A stretch of DNA of 64,000 bases from an uncultured Clostridia bacterium (GTDB lineage Bacteria; Bacillota; Clostridia; Christensenellales; Aristaeellaceae): NCBI GenBank assembly GCA_947167215.1, contig CAMVHE010000001.1, positions 62,001 through 126,000 on the forward strand, in the 5' to 3' direction. This document shows, in pieces, positions 8,476 to 19,450 of the stretch (position 1 is the first letter of the stretch; each line of letters starts with the position of its first letter). A program made the position numbers and the translations under genes. The notes beneath the pieces are model-generated. The model made no database searches, was not told the DNA's origin, and worked only from the letters and a program-made list of their open reading frames with translations.

Positions 8476-10241
8476 TTTACGCTTACCCGTACAAACCGGC
8501 AGATATAGAACCCATCCTGACTGCCGTCCCCCTGTATGCGCTGAAGACCGAATTCCCCTTCGAGAGGTCTCAGGGATTTCGGAAGATCAGGAGCAAGGGG
8601 ATCCAGACGGAATTCAGGATGCCGTTCAAGAAACGCTCGGGCCTGAAGAACATTTTCCTCGGGAAGAATGGAACAGGTGGAATATACCAATATTCCACCG
8701 ACGCGTACGGTATCTGCCATGGCATCCAGGATCTGAGACTGAAGCCTGGTAAGCTCATCAATACTGTTTTTGTCGATCTTATAACGAAGTTCAGGCTTTT
8801 TCGCAATCACGCCGGTACCAGTGCAGGGAGCATCAATCAGGACCGCATGCGCAGTCTGCGACTGATCGGGGCGCAGCTGAGAAGCATCCCTTACCTGAGG
8901 CCGGACATTGTCGAGCCTCATGCGCCGTACCATGCTTCGAATGAGCTCCACACGATGCGGGTGTATATCATAGGCATATACCCGTCCCGTATCCTGCATC
9001 ATTTCGGAGATGACCGCAGTTTTCCCTCCCGGAGCAGCGCAGGTATCAAACACGATCTGACCGGGCTTGGCCTTGGTCATCCTTGCAGCCAGAATCGAGT
9101 TTTCACCCTGTATGGAAAAAAGACCGTTTTCATAAGCACGGGTTTTTGTGAGATTGCCGGCACCATAAATACGGAGTGTTCCCGGCAGGAGTCCGTCTTC
9201 AATCCGAACGCCATCCTCCGAAAGCATCTTTACGATTTCTTCCCTGGTGACGCGGAGTCGATTGATGCGGATCAGTTCCCCCATCTGATTATCCCTGTAG
9301 CGAAGCAGTTCAATGGTTTTCTCTCTGCCAAAGGTGCTTTCAAGCAGACTGCAGAGTGCAGGGGAAGCGCTGTATGTGACGGAAAGGTAATTGTCTTCAT
9401 CCGGGGAGGGCCATTTGACCTTTTCCGGTTCCCGGAGCATGGTCCGCAGCATGGCATTGACAAGCCCGGTGAAACCTTCAAAGCCGGAGAGTCTGGCAAG
9501 GGTAACAGTTTCATTGACTGCAGCCATATCCGGAACCCGATCCATAAAAAAGAGCTGATAGGTACCGATGCGCAAAATATCCCGCACCGTCGGAGTCAGC
9601 GTTTCCGGATGCTCGCAGTAGCAGTCAATGCGATAGTCCAAGGTAAGGCGGTTTTCGATGACACCATAAACCAGCCTCGTTACGAATGCAGAGTCCCGCC
9701 GGTCAAGCGAGCTCTGCCGAAGACGGTTTTCAAGAGCAAGGGCTGCATATGCCCCCCGTACATCCACGTCCTGCAATACTTCAAGTGCGATTTTTCTGGG
9801 CTGCAATGTACTCTGAGTACGCTGCACATCAGAACGTGCATTCTCTGTATCTCTGGGTTTTGTGCCATATGCTCTGGAGGGAGCTTTCCTGCTCTCGGAA
9901 AAGCCGTTATTTCTGTTGCGGAAATCTGCATGCTGCTGCCTTATTCCTGAAGTGGCAGGAGAAGAATGGTAATCCTCCCGTTTTCTTTGGGCGAATTCAC
10001 CATCCCGCTTTATCTGGTGCATATCCTTTTTGGCGGAGGAGTCCCAGCGCCTTCCATCCGAAGCATCTTTCCGGTAACCATGGTAGCCATCCGCACTGCC
10101 CTTGTTACTGTTCTGAAAAGACCTTTTTTTCTCATTTCCTTTTGAAAAGGAATGATTCGCCGTCTGGCTCTTTTTGCTGTTGAACGGAGATCTGGAATGC
10201 TCCGGTCCATGCTTGGGTGTATTTGTACGGTTTTCTGTCAT
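8472..10241 (-). CDS. rsmB: 16S rRNA m5C methyltransferase RsmB with about 145-aa basic low-complexity N-terminal extension
   Basis: NusB-like region and MTase motifs DTCAAPGGKTAVISEMM, LIDAPCTGTGVI, YSTCSILPEEN; N-terminus rich in S/N/K/R. Confidence 0.92.
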   Translation of the reverse strand: MTENRTNTPKHGPEHSRSPFNSKKSQTANHSFSKGNEKKRSFQNSNKGSADGYHGYRKDASDGRRWDSSAKKDMHQIKRDGEFAQRKREDYHSSPATSGIRQQHADFRNRNNGFSESRKAPSRAYGTKPRDTENARSDVQRTQSTLQPRKIALEVLQDVDVRGAYAALALENRLRQSSLDRRDSAFVTRLVYGVIENRLTLDYRIDCYCEHPETLTPTVRDILRIGTYQLFFMDRVPDMAAVNETVTLARLSGFEGFTGLVNAMLRTMLREPEKVKWPSPDEDNYLSVTYSASPALCSLLESTFGREKTIELLRYRDNQMGELIRINRLRVTREEIVKMLSEDGVRIEDGLLPGTLRIYGAGNLTKTRAYENGLFSIQGENSILAARMTKAKPGQIVFDTCAAPGGKTAVISEMMQDTGRVYAYDIHPHRVELIRSMVRRMRLDNVRPQVRDASQLRPDQSQTAHAVLIDAPCTGTGVIAKKPELRYKIDKNSIDELTRLQSQILDAMADTVRVGGILVYSTCSILPEENVLQARAFLERHPEFRLDPLAPDLPKSLRPLEGEFGLQRIQGDGSQDGFYICRFVRVSVK

Positions 10242-11182
10242 ACTTCTTCCCTTCCAAGGTGAATGCCGGTCGTAATGCTGTGCCCCCGCAGATAATCTCT
10301 GGCGCTCATCCTTTTGGAACCTGGCATCTGAAGTTCAAGGATTTCCAGGTCACAATTGTCGCAGGCGACAACCAGTCCCTGATGGGGATCCGCAGTCAGA
10401 ATGGTTCCGGGTCTGCTTCCGGAATGTCCTGCCTCTTTTACCGAATAAATCTTCATCGTTTCCCCGTCGATCAGCGTGTATGCACACGGCCAGGGAGACA
10501 TGGCACGTATTCTGCGGTCGATGGCATCGCTGCTTTCTTCAAAGGAGATAAAGCCCATTTCTTTGCGGATTTTACTTTCCGTGGTGGCTAAATCCGGATT
10601 CTGCGGGGTTCTCACCAGAGTCCCCTTTTCAAGCTCTGAAAGCGTTTCAATCAGAAGCTCTGCCCCCATCCGGGACAGCCGGTCCGTAAGCGAAGCGGCA
10701 TCGTCGGTCGGTGTAATGGGAGTTTTGGCAGAAAGGAGCATATCCCCGGTATCCATCCCGATGTCTGTCATCATGGTGGTAACACCCGTTTCTTCATCGC
10801 CCATGAGAATGCTCCACTGGATTGGTGCAGCACCGCGATGTCTGGGCAGAAGTGAAGCGTGCACATTAATGGTGCCCAGGCGCGGGATATCCAGGATTTC
10901 CTGCGTCAGAAGCTGTCCGTAGGCTGCGGTGACACACAGATCCGGAGCAAGGCTTCGTAAGGCAGAGACCCCCTCCTCAAGACGGATACGTGCCGGCTGA
11001 AAAACAGGAATTCCCAGCTTTTCAGCCTCCACTTTCATTGCGCACGCCTGCATCTTGTGCCCCCTCCCTTTCGGACGGTCCGGCTGACAAAACACAGCAA
11101 CAACGGAATGTCCGGCGTGCACCAGGGCGTCAAGAGAAGGGACTGCAAAATCAGGCGTTCCCATCATGACAATTCTCAGCAT
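10238..11182 (-). CDS. fmt: Methionyl-tRNA formyltransferase
   Basis: MLRIVMMGTPDFAVPSLDAL, VTAAYGQLL, INVHASLLPRHRGAAPIQW. Confidence 0.96.
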   Translation of the reverse strand: MLRIVMMGTPDFAVPSLDALVHAGHSVVAVFCQPDRPKGRGHKMQACAMKVEAEKLGIPVFQPARIRLEEGVSALRSLAPDLCVTAAYGQLLTQEILDIPRLGTINVHASLLPRHRGAAPIQWSILMGDEETGVTTMMTDIGMDTGDMLLSAKTPITPTDDAASLTDRLSRMGAELLIETLSELEKGTLVRTPQNPDLATTESKIRKEMGFISFEESSDAIDRRIRAMSPWPCAYTLIDGETMKIYSVKEAGHSGSRPGTILTADPHQGLVVACDNCDLEILELQMPGSKRMSARDYLRGHSITTGIHLGREEV

Positions 11183-11185
11183 GAT

Positions 11186-11677
11186 TCACTGCTCCTCTTC
11201 TTCTTCGTCTTCCTCTTCATCTTCGAAGATCTCCCGCTCCATGATATCCACATAGAGCTGGCCCTTCAGATGGTCTGTTTCGTGCATGATGCATCTTGCA
11301 AGAAGGTCTTCGCCCACCAGTTCCTGCGGATTGCCGTAGCGATCCTGAAAACTGACCTTGACCCGGCTGGGACGGACAACAATGCCGCGCCGCCCGGGTA
11401 CCGAAAGGCATCCCTCGGGACCTTCCTGAGTGCCTTCCGTTTCCAGTATCTGGGGGTTGATGAGCTCAATGAGACCGTGCTCATCGCCAACGTCAATCAC
11501 AACGATCTGCCGGAGAACTGCAACCTGCGGAGCCGCAAGTCCGACGCCATTGGCGTCATACATTGTGTCTGCCATGTCATCGAGCAGGCGGTGAAGTCTG
11601 TCGTCAAAACGGGTAACGGGACGGCTGTGCTTACGAAGAAGATCATCTTCAATATGGACAATATTGCGAATAGACAT
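11186..11677 (-). CDS. def: Peptide deformylase
   Basis: ANGVGLAAPQV, EGCLSVPG, CIMHETDHLKG; start set to MSIRNIVHIEDD. Confidence 0.95.
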   Translation of the reverse strand: MSIRNIVHIEDDLLRKHSRPVTRFDDRLHRLLDDMADTMYDANGVGLAAPQVAVLRQIVVIDVGDEHGLIELINPQILETEGTQEGPEGCLSVPGRRGIVVRPSRVKVSFQDRYGNPQELVGEDLLARCIMHETDHLKGQLYVDIMEREIFEDEEEDEEEEEQ

Positions 11678-11706
11678 TTTGTTTCTCCTTAAAGAAAGGC
11701 TGATTT

Positions 11707-13950
11707 TCAGCCAAGATTGGACGGATTGATCTGACAGACGCAGCGTACCTTGTCGTTCATGCACAGGGCGATGTCTGACATCTTTCGCACTGCATCTGCG
11801 GTTTGCGGCTGATCCACGATTTTGAGGATAAGCTGCCAGCGCATACGTTCATTAATACGACGGATCGGGGCGGGCATAACCCGAAGCAGGGTCACATATT
11901 TTTTCATGTAAGCTGCTCTGGAAAAATAAGCTTCCATCTGCTCCAGCCCGCTTTCGGCAGCCTGTTTGGCTTCCTCATCATCCTTGGCGTCGTACAGATT
12001 GCGAATAATAACTGTATAGGGAGGAAAAAGCTGCCGTCGGCGATGCTGCATCTCTTCTTCATAAAAAGAACGATAATCCTGGCGGCTTGCCGCCTGAATT
12101 GCATAGTGTTCAGGTGAATAAGTCTGAAGAAAGACAAGGCCGGGATAGGAAGACCTGCCGGCACGTCCGGATACCTGCGTCAGCAGCTGAAATGTACGTT
12201 CTGAAGAACGGAAATCGGGTAAATTGAGCATGGCATCTGCTGCTACTATACCGACAAGGGTTACATTGGGAAAGTCCAGTCCCTTTGCGATCATCTGCGT
12301 ACCGATAAGGACCTGTGCTTCGCCTTTCCGGAAACGTGCAAGCAGAAGCGCATGGGCATCTTTTTCCCGGGTAGTATCGTTATCCATCCGAAGGGTACGC
12401 ACAGCCGGGAAAAACCTGTGCATTTCTTCTTCAACCCGCTGGGTTCCCACTCCAAAGTACTTGATGTGCCTGGATCCGCAGGACGGACAGGTCTCCGGAA
12501 CAGGCTTTTCTGCTCCGCAGTAGTGACAGCGCAGAAGATTTTCCGCCGCATGATACGTCATGGAAACATCACAATGATCGCACATGATGACGGTTCCGCA
12601 CTGACGGCACGAAATAAAGGAAGAATATCCCCTGCGGTTCACAAAAAGAATGGCCTGTTTTCCGTTTGCAATGCACTGTGAAAGAGCATTATAGAGAGAA
12701 GCAGAAAAAACAGATCGATTTCCGTTGGAAAGCTCACGCCGCATGTCAACAATGGAGACCTCAGGAAGCGGACGATGATTGACACGTTCCGGCATCTCCA
12801 GGAGCGTCAGGTCTCCCCGCTGCGATCTGGCAAAGGAACGCATGGAAGGAGTGGCACTGGCGAGCAGTAAAACGGCCCCCTCGTCATGGCACCGCTGTTC
12901 CGCAATTTCCCTGGCATCATATTGGGGAGTTTTTTCGGACTGATACGACTGTTCATGCTCTTCATCCACAATGATGATCCCGATGTTCTGCAAAGGGGCA
13001 AAAATTGCAGACCTTGCGCCGATGACCACTTTGACCTCTCCTCTGCGGATCCGGCGCCATTCATCGTAACGCTCACCGGAGGAGAGTCTTGAATGCAGTA
13101 CTGCCGCAAGATCTCCGAATCTTGACCGGAACCAGGTAACCATCTGCGGAGTCAGAGAGATTTCCGGCACCAGTACAATGGCCGTTTTACCGGCTCTTAT
13201 AGCATGTCTGATGGCGTGAATAAACACCTCGGTCTTTCCGCTTCCGGTGACTCCATATAACAGGAAATCATTCCCTGACAAATCCATCGCTGCATTAATC
13301 CGGGAGAGAACGGCGCCCTGCGTTGGCGTCAGTTCCAGGTCAGGCGCAAGGGCCTCATCAATAGACGTATATGGTTTCCGAAATACCTCTTCCTTGAGGA
13401 TGGTAACGGTTCCGTCCTCCAGCAAGGGCTTCAGGGAAGGACGGAAGTCCCCGATCTTTTCCTTCAGTTCAGAGGATTCCATCCGCTTCTTCTCCGTCCC
13501 CAGCAGCGCGGTAAGGATAGCAAGCCTCTTCGGTGCCCGTGCCAGGAGGGCTGCACGCTGTTCCGCTTCTGCCTCAGAAACAGATAATGCAATGATCTCC
13601 ACCTGTTTGCTGTGGACACGTTCTGCACGCATTTCAGCCGGATACATCAGTCGCAGCGCCTGCGTCATTGTGCAGAAGACATGATCACGGATATAAAAGG
13701 ATAGCTTGAGAAGATTGGGAAGAATGATCGGATAGTCTTCAAGTGTCTCTTCCACGTCCCGGATTCGTGCGTCTGTCAGGTCACAGGTTTCCATGACGTT
13801 TATAACGATCCCTTCCATATGTTTAATATGTCCGAAGGGAACTCGCACCCGCATGCCAGGTTCTATATGAAGTTTTGGAGGAATGCGATAAGTGAACAGG
13901 TGGTCAACATCTTCGTGGGAAATGTCAACAATGATCTGACAGTATGCCAC
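11707..13950 (-). CDS. priA: Primosomal replication protein N' (PriA helicase)
   Basis: GVTGSGKTEVFIHAI, DEEH, multiple CxxC zinc motifs (CRQCGTVIMCDHCDVSMTYH...CHYCGAEKPVPETCPSCGS), GTQMIAKGLDFPNVTLVGI. Confidence 0.96.
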   Translation of the reverse strand: MAYCQIIVDISHEDVDHLFTYRIPPKLHIEPGMRVRVPFGHIKHMEGIVINVMETCDLTDARIRDVEETLEDYPIILPNLLKLSFYIRDHVFCTMTQALRLMYPAEMRAERVHSKQVEIIALSVSEAEAEQRAALLARAPKRLAILTALLGTEKKRMESSELKEKIGDFRPSLKPLLEDGTVTILKEEVFRKPYTSIDEALAPDLELTPTQGAVLSRINAAMDLSGNDFLLYGVTGSGKTEVFIHAIRHAIRAGKTAIVLVPEISLTPQMVTWFRSRFGDLAAVLHSRLSSGERYDEWRRIRRGEVKVVIGARSAIFAPLQNIGIIIVDEEHEQSYQSEKTPQYDAREIAEQRCHDEGAVLLLASATPSMRSFARSQRGDLTLLEMPERVNHRPLPEVSIVDMRRELSNGNRSVFSASLYNALSQCIANGKQAILFVNRRGYSSFISCRQCGTVIMCDHCDVSMTYHAAENLLRCHYCGAEKPVPETCPSCGSRHIKYFGVGTQRVEEEMHRFFPAVRTLRMDNDTTREKDAHALLLARFRKGEAQVLIGTQMIAKGLDFPNVTLVGIVAADAMLNLPDFRSSERTFQLLTQVSGRAGRSSYPGLVFLQTYSPEHYAIQAASRQDYRSFYEEEMQHRRRQLFPPYTVIIRNLYDAKDDEEAKQAAESGLEQMEAYFSRAAYMKKYVTLLRVMPAPIRRINERMRWQLILKIVDQPQTADAVRKMSDIALCMNDKVRCVCQINPSNLG

Positions 13951-14009
13951 AGAACAGCCTCCTTGAAAAAAACACTAACAGTACTTGAAAGCTGTTCTGC
14001 CAGTGAAAA

Positions 14010-15119
14010 TCATAGACTTAAAGGCGATACGGCATCCGAAGAAAGCAGAAGGTCACGCGAGAGAATTTCCTCCGCGTATTTTCTGGCCATACGGAATGCG
14101 GTTGGTATCGGAAAGGATGAAAGCGTTGCGTAATCACAGAAGAAGAAACCATCCGGCAGGGACGGTGTCATCAGATGAAATTCATGGATATCCATTTCCC
14201 AGATTCGATGGCTGAAAATATGGCGGGCATGTCCGCAATATCTGAAGTGAACGGATGCAAGGGAAAAAGGATTCTCCGGAAGCGTCTCACTTTCAAGGCA
14301 GGGAAAACCGTAAAGGTTTTTCAGCAATCCTGAATTTCTTTTCTCGAGAACAATACGATTCTGCCATACAAGAAGCAGAACCATGAGATGTTCCTCCTGG
14401 GGACGGACTTGTTTCTTTTTTATTGGAAGCTGTTCCGCATCCCCGAGAGCATGGGCATTGCAAAGAGGCTGCACGGGACAGTCATCGCAGTGCGGGTGCT
14501 TCGGAAGACACACCATCGCCCCCAGTTCCATCATCGCATTTGCATAATCACCAGGACGATCGGCAGGAACCAGCTTGGCGGCAAGATCATGGATTTTTTT
14601 CTGTGCAGCAGTTTCGCTGACATTCTCGCGGATCCCCCAGCACCTTGAAAGAACGCGAATCACATTCCCATCTACTGCAGGCACTGGCTCCTCAAAGGCA
14701 ATGGAAGCGACAGCGCCGGCAGTATAATCGCCAATGCCGGGAAGGCGTTTTAACTCCTCGGCCTTGCGGGGAAAATGACCATCCATGGTTTCTGTAATAA
14801 GTTTAGCGGCTTTTTGAAGATTCCTGGCTCTGGAATAATATCCAAGCCCTTCCCAGGCTTTCAGCACTGCATCTTCCGGAGCAGAAGCAAGTGCAAAAAT
14901 ATCCGGAAAAGCGTCTAAAAAGCGCAGATAATACTCCTTTACCGTATCTGCTTTTGTCTGCTGAAGCATTATTTCTGAAACCCAGATTCGGTAAGGATCC
15001 CGGGTACTTCTCCAGGGCAACGGACGATGACCTTCATCATACCATAAAAGAATTGCATCTGAAAAGGAAAGCAAAGAAACACCCCTAGTCATTTTACCAT
15101 ACTTAAGCAATAGTCTCAT
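14010..15119 (-). CDS. mutY: A/G-specific adenine glycosylase
   Basis: LPWRSTRDPYRIWVSEIMLQQTKADTV, LPGIGDYTAGAVASIAF, Fe-S motif CLPKHPHCDDCPVQPLC. The second Met (15092) is an alternative start. Confidence 0.94.
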   Translation of the reverse strand: MRLLLKYGKMTRGVSLLSFSDAILLWYDEGHRPLPWRSTRDPYRIWVSEIMLQQTKADTVKEYYLRFLDAFPDIFALASAPEDAVLKAWEGLGYYSRARNLQKAAKLITETMDGHFPRKAEELKRLPGIGDYTAGAVASIAFEEPVPAVDGNVIRVLSRCWGIRENVSETAAQKKIHDLAAKLVPADRPGDYANAMMELGAMVCLPKHPHCDDCPVQPLCNAHALGDAEQLPIKKKQVRPQEEHLMVLLLVWQNRIVLEKRNSGLLKNLYGFPCLESETLPENPFSLASVHFRYCGHARHIFSHRIWEMDIHEFHLMTPSLPDGFFFCDYATLSSFPIPTAFRMARKYAEEILSRDLLLSSDAVSPLSL

Positions 15120-15235
15120 GAGTTAAAAATAAGAGTATTCGCGAGCAATGCGATGAATTTCGAAGGAAAAAACGCTTATTTTTAAAATTTATGAGATTAA
15201 TGAGCCAAACAGTTGGATTCATGAAATTCTGAAAG

Positions 15236-15264
15236 TTGATCGAAAAGATTTCATCGCGTATATT
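15236..15264 (+). promoter_or_regulatory. Sigma-A-type promoter for groESL
   Basis: TTGATC-N17-TATATT just upstream of CIRCE. Confidence 0.6.
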
Positions 15265-15275
15265 ATACACGCTTG

Positions 15276-15302
15276 TTAGCACTCGGTAAACATGAGTGCT
15301 AA
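15276..15302 (+). promoter_or_regulatory. CIRCE element (HrcA operator)
   Basis: TTAGCACTC-GGTAAACAT-GAGTGCTAA; exact 9-9-9 inverted repeat. Confidence 0.97.
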
Positions 15303-15356
15303 CAAGACCTAAATGATAAATGATTATGATGTTTCATGGATAGGAGGTCCATCATT

Positions 15357-15641
15357 ATGAATCTGAAACCCCTGTTTGATCGTGTTGTGATTCAGGATGC
15401 AGAAACCGAAGAGACTACTAAGAGCGGCATCATTCTGACGTCTAGTGCCAAAGAGAAGCCCCAGTACGCTATCGTTGTGGCTGTTGGCCCCGGCGGAGTT
15501 GTTGACGGCAAGGAAGTCACCATGCAGGTGAAGGAAGGTCAGAAAGTCGTCTATTCCAAGTACGCTGGAACAGAGATCAAGATTGATGACACCGAATATA
15601 AAATTGTTCGTCAGAGCGACATTCTGGCAATTGTTGAGTAA
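15357..15641 (+). CDS. groES: Co-chaperonin GroES
   Basis: MNLKPLFDRVVIQDAETEETTKSGIILTSSAKEKP...; start after SD AGGAGG, inside the ORF-track call at 15336. Confidence 0.97.
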   Translation: MNLKPLFDRVVIQDAETEETTKSGIILTSSAKEKPQYAIVVAVGPGGVVDGKEVTMQVKEGQKVVYSKYAGTEIKIDDTEYKIVRQSDILAIVE

Positions 15642-15652
15642 TGGAGGAATAG

Positions 15653-17284
<1,632 letters not shown>

Positions 17285-17377
17285 TCGGGGCCGCAAAGCC
17301 TTGATATAGTTGGATTTTACAAAACGGACAAGATCTTTCCGTTATGAGATGAATTCAGCCCGGTTGAATTGATTGCA

Positions 17378-17417
17378 ATGGGCAGTCTGTACTGTATGTA
17401 CTGACTGCCCATTTTTT
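17378..17417 (+). terminator. Rho-independent terminator after groEL
   Basis: ATGGGCAGTCtGTACtgtatGTACtGACTGCCCAT followed by a T-run. Confidence 0.85.
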
Positions 17418-17682
17418 GTGCTGATTATGCTTCCTTGCCATGCATGGAACAACCGAATCCGACAGACAGATATCTGCACGACGGAACATGGACTGTTTCA
17501 CGGGCAGTACCGAAAACTGTCCCCGGCTAACTTGATAGGAAAAGATTCTGTGCGCAGATTCCTCGATTTTTTCGCTCCCATTTCCCCTCCTTTTTTTCGG
17601 CTCCGGAAGCGGTAATGCTTGCAACTTGATGAGTTTATCCCGCTGATTTTTCTGCAGGATTTGCTTCATTTCCGCAATGCGC

Positions 17683-17712
17683 AAAAAATGCCAGCGTCCT
17701 GAGACGCTGGCA
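17683..17712 (-). terminator. Rho-independent terminator of the radical SAM gene
   Basis: Minus strand TGCCAGCGTC-tcag-GACGCTGGCA followed by TTTTT. Confidence 0.85.
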
Positions 17713-17752
17713 GGTAACAGGGATTGCAGCCAAAGGCTGAACCACTTTTTAA

Positions 17753-19042
17753 TTAATGAAGGAAAGGTTTCTTGACATGCGGCTCATCCCGCCAAAGGCG
17801 CTCAGCGGTTTCTTTCCAGTTTTCCGCATACGGATCGCATTTTGCAGTCAGGTGTTCCACTGTTTCGGGAGACTGCAGATCTGTCGAATGAGCACCAGTT
17901 TCATGCACAAGCTTGCGAATACAGTCAGGATTCTCGAGCATCGGGCAAGGACGAAGATGATTTTCATTGAAGGGCTGCCCGTCATGGTATGCCTGGAACA
18001 ATGGAGAACGCAGGCATTCCAGCAAAGTATGCTCACGGATATTCACATCCGAATAATGAATGAAAACACACGGATCCACATCACCATTCGCATTAATATG
18101 CAGATAGCGGCGTCCTCCAGCAATGCAGCCCTGAACATATTCGCCGTCATTCTGGAAATCCATTGCAAACAGCGGCTTGGTGGAGCGAATCTCACGGATG
18201 CGATGATACATGTATTCACGCTGTGCCGGATTCGGCATCAAGGCAGGTACTGCATCATTTCCGATGGGCATATAGTGGAAATACCAGATGAAATCAGCAC
18301 CGCAGTCAACGATCTTGTCAATAAAAGCCTCACTGGCGATGGAATCTACGTTTGCACTTGTATAGCATGCAGATATGCCAAAAGGCAATTTGTGAGACTT
18401 CAGGATCTTCATGGATGACATGACACGCTCATATACACCATTGCCACGGCGTCCGTCAGTAGCTTCTTCAAAGCCCTCGAGGGAAATGGCCGGAATAAAA
18501 TTGCCGACGCGAAGCATGTCCTCTGCAAAAGCATCGTCGATAAGGGTAGAATTGGTAAAGCACAGGAAAATGCAATCATTATGCTTTTCACAAAGCGTAA
18601 TAATATCTTTCTTGCGCACCAGCGGCTCTCCGCCGGTGTAGATATACATGTAGATTCCCATCTCTTTGCCCTGGGAGATGATGGAATCTATCTCATCCAG
18701 CGAAAGATTCAGTTTATTGCCATACTCGGCAGCCCAGCAGCCCGTGCAATGAAGGTTGCATGCAGAGGTTGGATCCAGGAGTATTGCCCAGGGAATGTTG
18801 CAATTGTATTTTTTCCGATAGCTTTCCTGTACGGGCCAGCCAGTGAAATTAACATTCAAGAAAAAGTTCATAAAAAGCTTCTTGGTTACGGATATGTCGG
18901 TCTCATGAATAATCCGCATCATAAGCTTATACATATTATTATCCGGGTTATTTATAACTCGGCGGAAGGCGGCGCGGTGCCGTTCAAAACTGTTTGGGCC
19001 TGAACCTGCAAACTTATCGATTAACGCCATGAGATTTGGCAA
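17753..19042 (-). CDS. Radical SAM/SPASM-domain protein (5' end probably frameshifted; likely true start near 19115)
   Basis: CNLHCTGC (CX3CX2C) cluster motif, YTGGEPLVRKKDI, C-terminal Cys-rich region. The ORF-track start is a TTG with no SD. A good SD/ATG lies at 19115 in another frame. Confidence 0.85.
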   Translation of the reverse strand: MPNLMALIDKFAGSGPNSFERHRAAFRRVINNPDNNMYKLMMRIIHETDISVTKKLFMNFFLNVNFTGWPVQESYRKKYNCNIPWAILLDPTSACNLHCTGCWAAEYGNKLNLSLDEIDSIISQGKEMGIYMYIYTGGEPLVRKKDIITLCEKHNDCIFLCFTNSTLIDDAFAEDMLRVGNFIPAISLEGFEEATDGRRGNGVYERVMSSMKILKSHKLPFGISACYTSANVDSIASEAFIDKIVDCGADFIWYFHYMPIGNDAVPALMPNPAQREYMYHRIREIRSTKPLFAMDFQNDGEYVQGCIAGGRRYLHINANGDVDPCVFIHYSDVNIREHTLLECLRSPLFQAYHDGQPFNENHLRPCPMLENPDCIRKLVHETGAHSTDLQSPETVEHLTAKCDPYAENWKETAERLWRDEPHVKKPFLH

Positions 19043-19393
19043 ATTCTGTTCCGGGTTTTTCTCTACATAGCTAAGTGCTGTTTGCTGCTCTTCCTAAAGT
19101 CTGCTTGACTGCCATTCAATTATCCTCCTTTAAACGCCTGAAATTCATAAAATAGACTATTCAGGTTTCCATAAAAATGAATTCAAACCGATTAAAATTC
19201 ATCAGAATAATCATATTGATAGATAACTTCAAGCGTTACATGAAAATCAAACAATGTATTTTTACACTTCTCGAAAGATAATACAATAACACTTTTCTGA
19301 TTTTGTAAAGTTACTCCCCATATATAGAAAAAAGTGGCTATTTATTTATCAAAGTGATTCTTCTGTCCTGATTTTTCACGGATTACATAGAAG

Positions 19394-19422
19394 TTGAAAA
19401 AGAAAACAAGTTCCGTTACAAT
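19394..19422 (+). promoter_or_regulatory. Candidate sigma-A promoter for the caspase-CotH-VTC operon
   Basis: TTGAAA-N17-TACAAT, about 28 bp upstream of the ATG at 19451. Confidence 0.6.
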
Positions 19423-19450
19423 ATAACCTCGGAGAAGGGGGTGAGAAGAC

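Noticed and set aside
8322-9950. 542-aa plus-strand ORF opposite rlmN/rsmB
   Set aside because: Antisense to confident rsmB; composition resembles shadow translation and no domain is recognisable.
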